The position numbers and the translations under genes are program-made. Of a DNA stretch of 64,000 nt, positions 46,101 to 58,100 are shown in pieces (the stretch's first letter is position 1; every line of letters starts with the position of its first letter). The notes beneath the pieces were generated by a model. That model made no database searches and was not told where the DNA came from. It worked only from the letters and a program-made list of their open reading frames with translations. The stretch is from Edaphochlamys debaryana (taxonomy: Eukaryota > Chlorophyta > Chlorophyceae > Chlamydomonadales): positions 278,741-342,740 of the forward strand of contig JAEHOE010000139.1 in NCBI GenBank assembly GCA_016858145.1, read 5' to 3'.

Positions 46101-49100
46101 TCCCTGGCCTACATCCCCGCGGGGGTGGCTGTGCTGCTGGACGTGAGCCCGCCCCCCCTGGAGCAGGTGGTGGTGGAGGGGACACTGATCTTCGATGACG
46201 CGGCGACGGAGGAGATCGAGCTACGGGTGGGCTTGGGGGGGGGAAGGGGTTTGGGGGTGAGGGGGGAGGCTTGGGGATGAGGGCAGTCGATCGGGTCGTG
46301 ACTTCTACTCAGCCAGTCGCTGAGGCCTGCAGGGTGGTGGTTGTGGTATATCCCCGCCCCCGTCCACCCGGGAACTGCGGTAACTCTCCCCTTCCCATAC
46401 CCTTCCCCCTCCCCCACCCCAGGCCAAGTACATCCTGGTGGTCGGCAACGGCCTGCTGGCGGCGGGTACGGAGGCCGTACCGTACGGCGGCAAGGGAGCC
46501 AAGATCACGCTCACGGCGCGGCCGTTCGGGGATCCCGAGCTGCCCGTGTACGGCAGCAAGGCGAGTGGCGGCTGGGGGGAGGGGCTCGTCTGGCGTGGTG
46601 GGAGCTGGTAGTCTGTGAACGGTTGTGCAGATTATCCACCACCCCGCCTTCCGTACTCAGCCCGACCATGCATCCCTGGGCGCGCGTGCCTTGCTCTGCC
46701 TTCCTACCCTTACCGCCCTCATCACCTTCCCCTTTCCGGTTTTCCCCCCATGCCCTATCCCTCACCCCGCCTCCCCCCTCCCCATTCCCCCCCCCCCTAG
46801 GTCCTGGGTGTGCGCGGCGGTGCGGTGGTGCTGCACGGTCAGCACAAGGAGCCAACCTGGACGCAGCTGGCGGCCACCGCCGACCCGGGGGCCGCCGAGC
46901 TGACGCTGGCGGGGAGGGTCAACTGGGCGCCGGGGGACGAGATCGCGAGTGAGCGGGGGGGGCTGGGGGTTGGGGCTGGGGCTGGGCTGCACGTGCTTCG
47001 CCTCCCCCGCCCGCCGCCTATGTTGCCGCCCTTGACCCTCTCGTGCCTTCCTAACGCGTTCGGGCTCCTGATCACGGTGGGCACAGTCATCCAACCCAAG
47101 CCAAAGCAGTCATCACGCCCCCACCCCACCCCACCCTGCCCACCCCCCTTCCACCTCCCACAGTCGCCTCCTCCTCCTTCTTCACCTCGGAGGCCGAGAC
47201 CGCCGTCCTGCTCTTCCTCGAGTACGACCCCCCCACCGACACCACGTGGGCGCTGCTGGACCGCCCCCTGGCCTTCACGCACCTGGGGGAGGTGGAGGCG
47301 CTGGCGGGGGGGGCTGCGGGGGGCGCTGCGGGCTCCATCGACCTGCGGGCGGAGGTGGCGGTGCTCAGCCGCAACGTGGTCCTGCAGGTGGGGGGGGCGA
47401 GGGAGGGAGAGAGGGGGGCAGGGTTTAGGACGGGATAGGCCCTAGGGCACAGGGAGGGAGTGGGTCGTCGGCGGGCGCACCGCGGATGGCACGCACCCCT
47501 CTAGCGTCCCATCCTTCAGCTCCCACCGGCCCCCAACTCCCCCAACTCCCCCAACTCCCCCAACTCCCCCCAAACCCCCCAAACCCCCCACCCCCCCCAC
47601 CCCCCCACCCCCCCCTGTAGGGCGACGAGGACTCCGACCGGCTCATGTTCGGCGCCACGGTGCTGGTGAACACGCCCTCGGGCCGCCCCCGCGCCCACCT
47701 GCGCCTGGAGCAGGCGGAGCTGCGGCGCACGGGGCAGGCGTTCAGGCTGGGGCGGTACAGCGTGCACTGGCACAGTGAGCGGGGGGGGGGGGGGAGGGGA
47801 GGGGAGAGCGGGGGTAGGCGGTACAGGTGGGGAAGCAGGGTCGGCACTTTCGTCTGCACAGGAGGGCATGTTCGCGTGCACCTCACCTCGTTTGCTTGGT
47901 GCGCGCCTTCCCCTTCAGCTCTACCCGCCTCCCCGCCTCCCTCCCTCCCCCTTCCCTCCCCCCCGCCCCCCAGTGCACGGCGACGTTGCCTACCGCTCCT
48001 GGGTCCGCGGCTGCGCCATCCACCACACCTACAACCGCGCCGCCACCATCCACGGCACCCACCGGGTGCTGTTCGCCGACAACACCATGTTCCGGACCAT
48101 GGGCCACACGCTGTTCCTGGAGGTGGGGGGGGGGGGAAGGGGTGACTTGTTGGGTTGGTGGCGAAGTCTGCGTCGGGCGGGCCTGGGTCCCGCCACATCC
48201 CACCCAACCCATCCCTTATCGCCCCCTCCACAGCTCCAGCCAGCCCACACATCCCCTTCCCCCTCTCCCCACCTTCCCCCCCACCCACCCCAGGACGGCA
48301 TCGAGTCCGGCAACGTGGTGACCGGCAACCTGGGCTTCGCCACGCTGGCCTCGCAGGCGCTGCTCAACACGGACGCCACCCCCGCCACCTACTGGATCAC
48401 CAACCCCAACAACACATACCGGGGGAACACGGCGGCGGGTGAGGGTCTGGGGCGGGGTTGGGGGGCCTGGGGGGGTTGGGGGGATCGAGGGCAGGGGGAG
48501 GATGGAAGTGGGCGCGCGGGAGTGCGGATTGACACCTGCACCCTCGAGCTCCCTTACGTCACACCGCCATCGAAACCCCTCATCCGCATTCCCTTCCCCA
48601 TCCGCATCCCCTTTCCCCTCCGTCTCCCTACTCCCACCCAACCAAAACACAGGCTCGGACGCCTACGGCTTCTGGTTCCGGCTCCTCGACTTCCCCGACG
48701 GCCCCTCCGCCACCACCTCCATCTGCCCCAAGTTCACGCCCCTGGGCGCCTTCGCCCGCAACACCGCCCACTCCAACATGTTCTACGGCCTCCGCGTGCA
48801 CCCCGAGTACTACCCCAAGCAGGTGTGTGTGTGGGGGGGGGGCAGGGCGGGGGGGAGGGGGCAGGCAGACGCGTGTCACAGGCGTGGACCCAGCCCCGTG
48901 GTAACCGGTGACCTGACCTGGAGGGGAGGGCGGGGTGGTGGGCAGCGGGGAGACAGGGAGGGTGGGACCTTGGGGCACCCCCTTCATGCCGGTCTCATGA
49001 CTCCCATCACGGGGTGTTGGCCGAGTTGGCATCAAGCCAGCGGCCCTGCCCACACCTCAACCCGAGCTCCATCCCCCCCTTCGATGCCCCCTCTGCCCCC

Positions 49101-52100
49101 TCCCCCTGTTCCACAGGACCCCTGCGGCTCCAGCTTCGTGCCTGTGCCGGCGGTGTTCGACGGGCTCACGTCGTACAAGAACGGGGTCAAGGGGGCGATC
49201 GCCACGCAGGTGGGGGGGAGGACAGAGAAGGGGCCAGGCCGAGGAAAGGGACCGGGGGGGAGCGCACACACAATGTCTCCTCGCTTCCTACCACACTGTG
49301 TGAGCATGTTCCTGGTGCGTCCCCCCCCCCAATGCCCCCCAATCCCCAACCCCTTTGGCCCCTTCCTCCAACCCCCCGTCCTCCCCCCCCCCCCAAAGGT
49401 GGGCCTGGTGGTGTTTGCCAACATGACCGTTGCCGACAACGGCGCGGGCCCGCTGATGCACGTGGTCAACGGCAAGGACCACGGGGGGGGCGTGGAGTTC
49501 TCATGGATCGTGGACGACCGCAGCCGGGCCAACACGGCCCTCACGGACATGGCGGGTGAGGAGGAGTGCGAAGGGAGGGTGGGGGGCGGGTGGGGCGTCA
49601 CAGGCCGTTGGCTGCTTCTGACTGCCGTAGGCATCTTGCTCATGCGTTGAAGCGGTAGTTTCCATAGAAGGTCCTGACTAAACCTCACCCCACACTCCCC
49701 GCCCCCCCCCCTTGCAGGCCTGCGTGACTCGGTGGTGGTCAGCCGCACGCAGGCGGGGCAGCGGGGCACCGCGGGGCGATGGCCCGCGGAGCGCAAGGTG
49801 GCGGGGGTGATCACGCAGGTGCGGTTGGTGGTTGGTCGGACGGTTGGTTGGCTGTGACCGGTTAGTTGGTTGGTTGGTTGATCCGTTCATCTGTCGGTCG
49901 GTGAGCCATTTAACTCACAGGCGTGTGCCGGGCGTACGGTCGTACTCCCGCCCCCCTTCCCTCTCCCCTCCCACCCCCAATCCCACTCCCCAACACCACA
50001 CACAGAGCCCCCCCCTGGGCAACTCCCGCCACTCCGCCCTCCTGTCGCTGCTCAACGTGACCCTGGTGGACTGGGCGCCCGAGGCGGGGCCGGCGGGCCG
50101 GGGCGACTACTGGGCGCTGGAGGCGTGCGGCAAGTGCAAGACCTTCCAGGGGGGCGCCACGGCCTGGACCCGGGGGCTGCGCTTCGTGCAGTCGGGCGGG
50201 GGGCTGCCGGCGCTGAGCGACTGGAGCTGGGGGCACCAGGTGCGGGAGGGGGGGCCGGAGGCTGGGGAACGGGGGGTCAGGGTGGACTCGTTTGGGGCCG
50301 GGTAGCTGTCCTGGTGACTGTGTGACCATCTTTAGGTTGTGATGTTGCCACGCATCGCCCGCTCATGGCCATGCCTCCTCCCCCGCCCCCCCCCCCAGGG
50401 TGTGTATGTGGACACGGACGGCTCCCTGCTGGGGGCCGCAGCGCTGCCGCCCTCCCTCACCCAGGCCCTGCCCTGGACCGCCGGCACACCAGGCGAGGGG
50501 TGCAGCGCCGCTGACTTGACCCCACCCACCCACCCACTCTCAAAGGCCCTTCACCCAAGTCCCCTCACTGACCCCACCTCACCCGCCCAAACACCCCCCC
50601 AGGCGCCACGTGGCACTCGGCGGTTGACTCTGAGCTGTTCGACCCCTCCGAGTGCGCCTACGTGCGGGGGCCCACGTGGGCCCGCACCAGCGGCAACGGA
50701 GCCATCTGCGCACCCGGGCTGGAGTTTAGGTGGGGGGGAGGGGGGGAGCGGGGAAGGGAGGGGAGAGGGGGGCGCCAGGGGGGGGGGCTGGGGTGGGAAG
50801 AGTGCGGCGGCCGACCTTCCTCCGTCCCGCCTCTATCCTGCCTCACCCCACCCCTTTCCTCTCGGGCATTGTGCGCGTGCCACCTTCTGCTTTGTCTAGC
50901 CCCCTTTCCCCCGGTGCTCCCTTCCTCCTGCCTTGATCATCGCCCCCCTATCATCCCCTACCCCCCCCCCCCCCCAAGGCGTGTGATGCTCAACGAGCAC
51001 TCCCCCGAGCCCATCGTCTTCCGCAACCTGCGCCTCACAGCCACCGCCACCAACCGCACATCGCGGGTGGGGTTCACCAAGTACAACGAACAGGTGTGTT
51101 GAGGATGCGTAGGGTCGGCGCGTGATAAGCATCAGTGCAGTCGTGAGCAGACAGCCGCGGACAAGAGGGGGGTTGTCTGTACGAGGGCTGTACGTGCGAC
51201 GGGCGAGAGGGACCGCGCTTCACTGCCCCCTCTTCCTCCCTTCTCCCCCCCCTCCCCCCTCCCCCCCCCAGGGCTACCAGTTCACTGTGGCCGCCCGCAG
51301 GGACTACTGGGTGCACTGGGAGCACCCCGCACGGGTGGACCCGGAGGGGCTCAGGTGGGGGGTGGGGGCGGTGGGAAGGAGGGGTAAGCAGGCTTGGGGC
51401 TCGAGGGCGCTGGATCATCACCTCGATTGGTCCCCTTCCCTCCCCCCCCCCAAGGCTGCACAAGATGGACTACATGAACGCCACCACGGGCTGGGTGCAC
51501 ATGGTGCGTGTGGGGGGAGGGGGCAGGGGGGAGGGGGGGTTAGGGGTTGGAGGGAGAGGTTGGGATCGGTGCTGCGACTGTATGTCGGGTATTTCATTCC
51601 CCGGCCCCCTTCCAACTTCCTGTACACACACCCTCCCCCCCTCCCCCCCCCAGTCCCTCCGCCTGCTCCGCCGCAACGACCGCGTGGAGGTCAACGGCGC
51701 CGCCACCTCGGGGGGGTACCCGGGGCCCCCGCCCGGCACCGCACCCAACGGAGCGTCCTACTACAACAAGGTAGGGAGGGGGGCTGGGGGGGGATGCGGG
51801 GGGGGGGGAAGGCACTGGAGGTGAACTCGTGACAGGCTCGTCTCTGCGGAAGTCCGAACAGTTCCCACCATTGTTCCTGCAAACTCCTCCCTCCCCACCC
51901 CGTCTCCTCGCCCCAGACCTTTGCCCCCAACTCCTGGTGGTGGGGCAACCAGACATACAACGACACCAAGTTCACGGTGGGGGGGAGGGGGTGCAAGGGG
52001 GTGCAAGGGGGTGCAAAGGAGCGGCGGCTAGGAAGGCTAGGGGGGCACAGCATGCTTGGTACGCGCTATGGGGAAGGTGACGCAATGCTGTACGCGGATT

Positions 52101-55100
52101 GTGATCGCCACTTCCCCCTCAGGTCATGCTGGCGGGCAACGTGGACGCGTGAGGCCCTGGGGGGTGGGGGGAGAGGTCGGGGGGCAGGGGGGCCATGGAG
52201 AAAAGGTGTGCTTGGATCAACCATCTGAAGCGTTCCAATGTTTTTCAAGCCTTCCAAACCCCAACCCCAACCCCGCCTGTCCCTCCCCCCCCAGCGACCT
52301 GCGCCTGGCCCCCAAAGCCTGCCCCGCGGACGGCTGCCCCCTGCCCGGCGCCGACACCTCCCCCCAGCTGCGCGGCACCCTGTTGTGGTCCGACTCCAAC
52401 ACATGGCTCTACACGCCCCAGGGCAGGAAGCCGCAGGTGGGGGGGGGGAGGGCCGGGGGCTTTCAGGCCGTCAACTGAACACGCCCCCTCCCCTCAGACC
52501 TCGCTCCAGCTCGCCATCCTCTCCACCTCATCTTCACCCCGCCCTCCCCCTCCCCCCCCCCCCCCAGGCCGGCGACAACGTGACCGTGCCCCTGGGCTGG
52601 CACCTGGTGGTGGACGAGGACACGGCCGCCCTGCAGGACCTGGTCATCCTGGTGGGGTTGGGGGGTGGGAGAGGGGGAAGGGGGTGGGGGTTGCAGGTAG
52701 AGAGGAGCATGTATGGACTCACAGTGCAGACTGCAGGAGACACACAGACCTCACTGACCGACCTCTCGCCCGCCCCCTTCCCCCGCCCCGCCCCCTTTCA
52801 CACCCCCTCACGTCTCAGGGCAACCTCACCTTTGACGGCCTGGCCCCCCGCGTGCTCACCGCCTCCAACGTCTTCGTGGCGGGGGGGGGCCGCCTCATGG
52901 CCGGCAGTCCCTCCGCGCCCCTGCCCCCCCCCGGCGCCGCCACCCTCCGCCTCCGGGGCACACGGCAGGACGCGGGGCGGGCGGTGGACAGCGGGCTGGT
53001 GCTGGGGAGCAAGGTGGGCGAGGGGTGGATGGATGGGGGACCGCACCCGATGCTACCTGACCCCCCCCCAAGCAACCGCTGTCCCACACGCATGCCCCAC
53101 CTCCCGCCCCCCCAGTTCATCGTGGCCTTCCGCGGCGGCGTGGTGGACCTGCACGGGGCCCGAGTGGGGACGCGCTGGACCCGCCTGGCCTCGTCGGTCC
53201 CCGCGGGGGCCTCGGCGCTGGCGCTGGCGGCGCCGCAGCCGCTCTGGCCCGTGGGCGGGCGGGTGCTGGTGACGTCATCGTCGTACAACGTCTGGCAGGC
53301 GGAGGAGCGGACCATCGTAGCGGTCCTGGTGAGGCGGTTGGCGGTTGGCGGTTAGCAGTTGAAGGCGCTTATCCCCTACCAATAATCCGCGGCCTCATCC
53401 TAATACTCCCCACGACCCCCCTGAACCCGTCCCCCTCCTTCCCCTCCCCCTCCCCTCCCTCCCCCCCCCGCCCAGGGCGGCGGCTCCTCCCTGCTACTGG
53501 ACCGCCCCCTGTCCCACGCCCACGCCGCCCTGCGCCCCGCCTACCCGGTGGGGGCCAACGGCAGTGCCAGTGCCGCCATGGACCTGCGGGCAGAGGTGGC
53601 GCTGCTGTGAGCAGGGGGGGGGGAGGGGGGAGGGGAGACGAGCGCGAGGGGTTTGGTGTGGAGTGAAGGCCTGGTGGTGGAGGATAAGGGGGTCAGGAGG
53701 GAGGGAGCGCGACCTACGGCTCGCGGCGAGCTGTGCTGCATCAAGCACACAGCCAAGACCCCAAGACCTCAACCTCCCCTCCCCCGCGTTTTCCCCCTTT
53801 TGATTGCCTTGCCCCCCCCCCCCCCAGTGACTCCAACGTGGTGGTGGAGGCGGCCGAGGGCGACGGTGTGGACGCGGTCGGGGGGGAGCTCTACGGCTGC
53901 CGCCTGGTGGCCACCGGGCCCTCGGTGCTGCGCCTCAGCAACACGGCCCTGCGCCGCTGCGGGCAGGCGGGGCTGGGGCGGCCGGCGGTGCTCATGGACC
54001 GGCTGAGGCCCGTGGTGGGGGCCGGGGGGGCGGCGGAGGCCAACCCCAGCTTCGTGGCGGACAGCGTCGTGTACCGCTCCATGGACGGTGGGGGGGGGAA
54101 GGGGGTAGGGTGGAGGGGGTTGGGTGGAGGGGGGTGGAGGGGGGTGGAGGGGGGTGGAAGAGGGTGGAAGAGGGGCTTGGGGGAGGGTGGTGCCGGCGCG
54201 TCCGTGCATCAGCTCCTTCCCTTTCACCCACCCCCTTCCTTCCCCGCCTTCCCCCCAGGCTCCCTCGTCCTGGCTGGCTCCAACACCTCCTCCCCCATCA
54301 ACGTGACCGGCAACGTCATGTACTACGCGTACGATTCCAACATGGTACGGCACCGTACGAGCGCATCACGTGGCGTTTTGGGGGTGGGCGGCCATACCAA
54401 GAGGGTTCGAGTGCTTGCAATGGGCTGGCCCTGCACCCCCTCTCGCCTCGCTCCCCTCATCCCCCCCTCCGCCCCCCCCCCCCAGGTGGAGGTGCACACC
54501 CGCGGCAACGTGGTCCGCAATAACCTGGTGCTGGGGCTGGTCAAGGTGGGGGGGGGGAGGAGAGGGGGGAGGGGAGAGGGGGGGCGGTAGGTGAGACGTG
54601 GGGCGGGTCGGAGCAGGATGCGGGGGAACGCTCTGCCCCGCCTTCCGAACCCCGCACACCATCCGCCGCCTTGTAAGCCCGAACGGCCGTGCTCCAACCG
54701 CTCTCCAACCCCAACTCTCCCTCCTGTCCCCCCCCCCCCGCCCCCCCCACCACCAGGATATGGACGGCGTCTCCAGCTTCGACAAGCGCCTGCCCGCGGC
54801 CTTCCTGCTGCCCGAGCCCTGGAACACGGTGGAGGGCAACGTGGTGGCGGGCTCGGAGCGCCTGGGCTACGCACTGAGCGGCCCGCCCTGCTCCTCCCTA
54901 CTGGGGGCGGAGGCGGGGGCGGGGGGCTGGGCGGGGTCGTTCCGCAACAACTCGGCGCACAGCTGCCTCACGGGCCTGGTGCTGCGGGTGAGGGGGAACC
55001 GGGGGGGTGGATCGGGGTGGTTGGGGGGCTCGGGTCGCAGGGCGGGCGCGGCGCTGGAGGATGCAGGCCGCAGCAAACGGGTGCCCACCCCTGCCCACCC

Positions 55101-58100
55101 CTGCGCACCCCTGCGCACACGGCAAGCACGCAACCTCCCTCCCCTCCCCTCCCTCCCCCCCCCTCTCCCCCCCCCAGGCCTCCGACGCCTCCCTGTCCGA
55201 GGGCTGCACGGCGCTCTCCAACTTCACGGCCCACGCCAACTGGGACTTTGACGTGCTCACCATGGGGGGCATCCCCACGGACGTGACGCTGCGGGGCCTG
55301 CTGACCGCCAACCCCAAGCACGCCAGCCTGCTGGTGCTCAAGGTGGGGGGAGGGGGGGCTGAGGGACGTGAGGGGGGAAGCGGGGGCATGGGAGGAACGC
55401 GACGCGCAGCGCTTGCCAAGCCGAGCTTGAGTGAGCTGGAAGCCCTCCCTTGGTGCGCCGCCATCGATCACCCGTTCCCGGCTGCCCCCTCAAGCCACTC
55501 ACCCACCCCACGCACCCCCACCCCCCCCCCATGCCCCCACCCGCCCCCAGCTGGGCGACATGACCCAGGAGGCCACCGTGCGGCTGCAGGACTCGGTGCT
55601 GGTGGGGCGCAGCGGGGCGGAGGCGTGCGCGCAGTGCGTGGCCAGCCCCGGGGAGCCGGGTGCGTGGGGGGGGGGGCGGGGCGGGGGGGAGGGAGGGGGG
55701 GCACTCTGGGGAGGGTGCACTGTGGGGGAGGGGCCGCGTGTGTAGGGGCCCGGCGCTGAGGGGCGGCTCTTTCAAGGGCGAAGGGTGAAGACACTCGAGA
55801 GCGCTGAGCCAATTGGTTCTTTGCCTCCCGTCCTCGCCCCCTTCACACACACACACACCCCAGGCTGCCACCCCAAGCTCAGCCGCCACTCCTACAACGC
55901 CATGGCCCCCTTCACGCCCGCTCTGGGGCTGGTGTCGACCACCTTTGCGCTCGAGTTCACGCCGGGGCCGGAGCAGAAGGCCTGGGACGGACTCAAGGGT
56001 GGGTGTGGGGGGGGGGGGGGGGCGGGGGCCACAGGCTGTGTGATGGAGCCTTCTGCACCGCATCGCTGCGGGGACGCCCCGTGACCTAGGGCCCATCCGC
56101 GACGGACGGGGGCGATTGCAGTCCTTGCCCCCAACCCCGCTCTCCCACCCCCCAACCCCGCTCTCCCACCCCCCACCCCCACCAACCCCCCCCCCAGGCT
56201 ACCCCACCATCTACGGCCGCATGGACGTCACCGGTACCACCTTCGCTGACTTCGGGGGTCCAGCGGCCTGCGGGGGAGGGGCAGGGGGGGTCATCCCCCA
56301 GGCCGTGTACGCCATCGGCAACCACCCCAAGGCCTCGGACGCCTTCCACCCCCACACCTTTGCCGGTACCTCCCTGGTCAACGTGCTCAACAACGGGTGT
56401 GTGCGGGGGGGGGGGGAAGGGGGGAGGGGGGAAGAGGGGGGCGGGAAGGGCGGGGAGGGGGTGATCGGGGAAGGGCAAGGTTGAGGGCTGTGGGGAACGG
56501 TATGGCTGCAAACAGCAGCGCAGCTTGTTCGCTTGGCCCCTCCTGACCTCCCCCCTCCGTCCTGCCCACCCACCTCTCCGCTCCACCGCCCGCAGCACCG
56601 CCAGCGGCCTCTTCTACCTGCAGGTACAGGGGGGGGGGGGGTCGGGGTCCAGGGGCGGGGGGCGGGTCGGCTGCTCGGTGGCAGTGGGCGGTGCGGGCGG
56701 TGGCTGCTCCAGCTCTGAAACCCTGCTAATAAGCAGCCCTCTTTCTCCCCCGCACGCAATCCCCCCTACGCCCGCACGCAATCCCCTCCCCCCCCCCAGG
56801 GCCCCGACCCCCTGTGGCGCAACGAGGCCGACTGCGCCATGTGGAACTGGACGCAGCCGGACGGCAGCGTGCTGGTGGGGGGGAATGAGGGGTTGGGTTA
56901 GGGTGTTTGAAGCTGAGCGGGAGAGCGTCATTGCGCCTACTCCAGGGGGGAATGGGTGTGTGTGAGGGGGGGTGTCTGCGTTTAAGCTCCTTGTCGCCCC
57001 GTCCTCGCGCTCCAGTGCAACACCCTGTCCGCCGCTGCCATGCCCTCCACGCCTACCACTATCCCTCGGCCCACGCCGCTCCCCCCGGTCCCCCCCATCC
57101 CGCTCACCCCCCCCCCCCCCCCAGCCCCTCAACTGCGCGGGCCCAAAGCACGTGCACCTGAGGGACCTGGACGGCCGCCTCACGGGCCGGGCAGGGGCGG
57201 TGGTGGCGGGATGGTACGACGCACAGCGGGCCTCGCCGTACGATCAGGTGGGAGGGGGGGAGGGGAAGGCGGGGGAAAAGCGGGAAGAAGTAGTGGAAAT
57301 CTTTAGTCAAGGGGGGGGGGGGGCGTGTGCATGCTGCCATGCTGAGGGTCTGGGAAGCGCCAGCTTACGCTCAGCACGTGCTCTGCCGTTGGGAGCCGCT
57401 GGTTCATCCTCTTCTTCCCCCTACGGCCATCTTTATTTCGTCCCGCCCGTCCCCCTCCCCAGGGCACGCCCCTGCCCCCCGCCTCCTGCACCTTCGCCCC
57501 CGCCTTCGGGGCCTACCTCTGCCGCCCCGGGGCCAGCGCCTTCCCCGCCTACACCCGCCCCTCGGTGCAACAGTACTTTGTGATGGAGGTGGGGCCGGGG
57601 GGGGGAAAGGTGAGGGGAGCTTGTGCATGGGGGATGGGGGATGGCAGGGGTGGGGTCGGTTAGCGGGCACCGCGGCGGTCTGGGCCGAGGGTGCTGGGTG
57701 CCCGCCTGCTCCCTTCCTACCCCCCTAACCCCTCGACCCCACCCCCCTCCACCCCACCCACCCCATCCCACCCCACCCCCTGACAGAGCCGCGACGCGGA
57801 CAGCGAGGACCGCAACTTCGCCCCCGTGCGCTTCGAGGCGGGGGGGGCCGTGGAGCTGGCGGTGCCGCCCATGGACCACGTGAGGGGGGGGGAAGGGGGG
57901 GGGGAGGGGAGGATTTGGGGAAGGATGGGAGCGCAAGACAAGATGACGGACCTGCTTATACGGGAGGCACCCACGTGCCCAACCCTTCGCCCTTCCCCAT
58001 CTCCTACAACGTCTCCCCCACTCCCCTCCTGCCCCCCCCCCCTTCCCAGGGCTGGTGCTTCGCCTACACCTGCCGCAAGCGGCTCTCCACCTTCTGGACC

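Noticed and set aside
57016..57124. Extra Pro/Thr-rich exon in the fibrocystin-L-like gene
   Set aside because: Reading through reaches the next exon in the wrong frame, and the only internal GT (in CCGGTCCCC) is a poor donor. Treated as intron, with some doubt.
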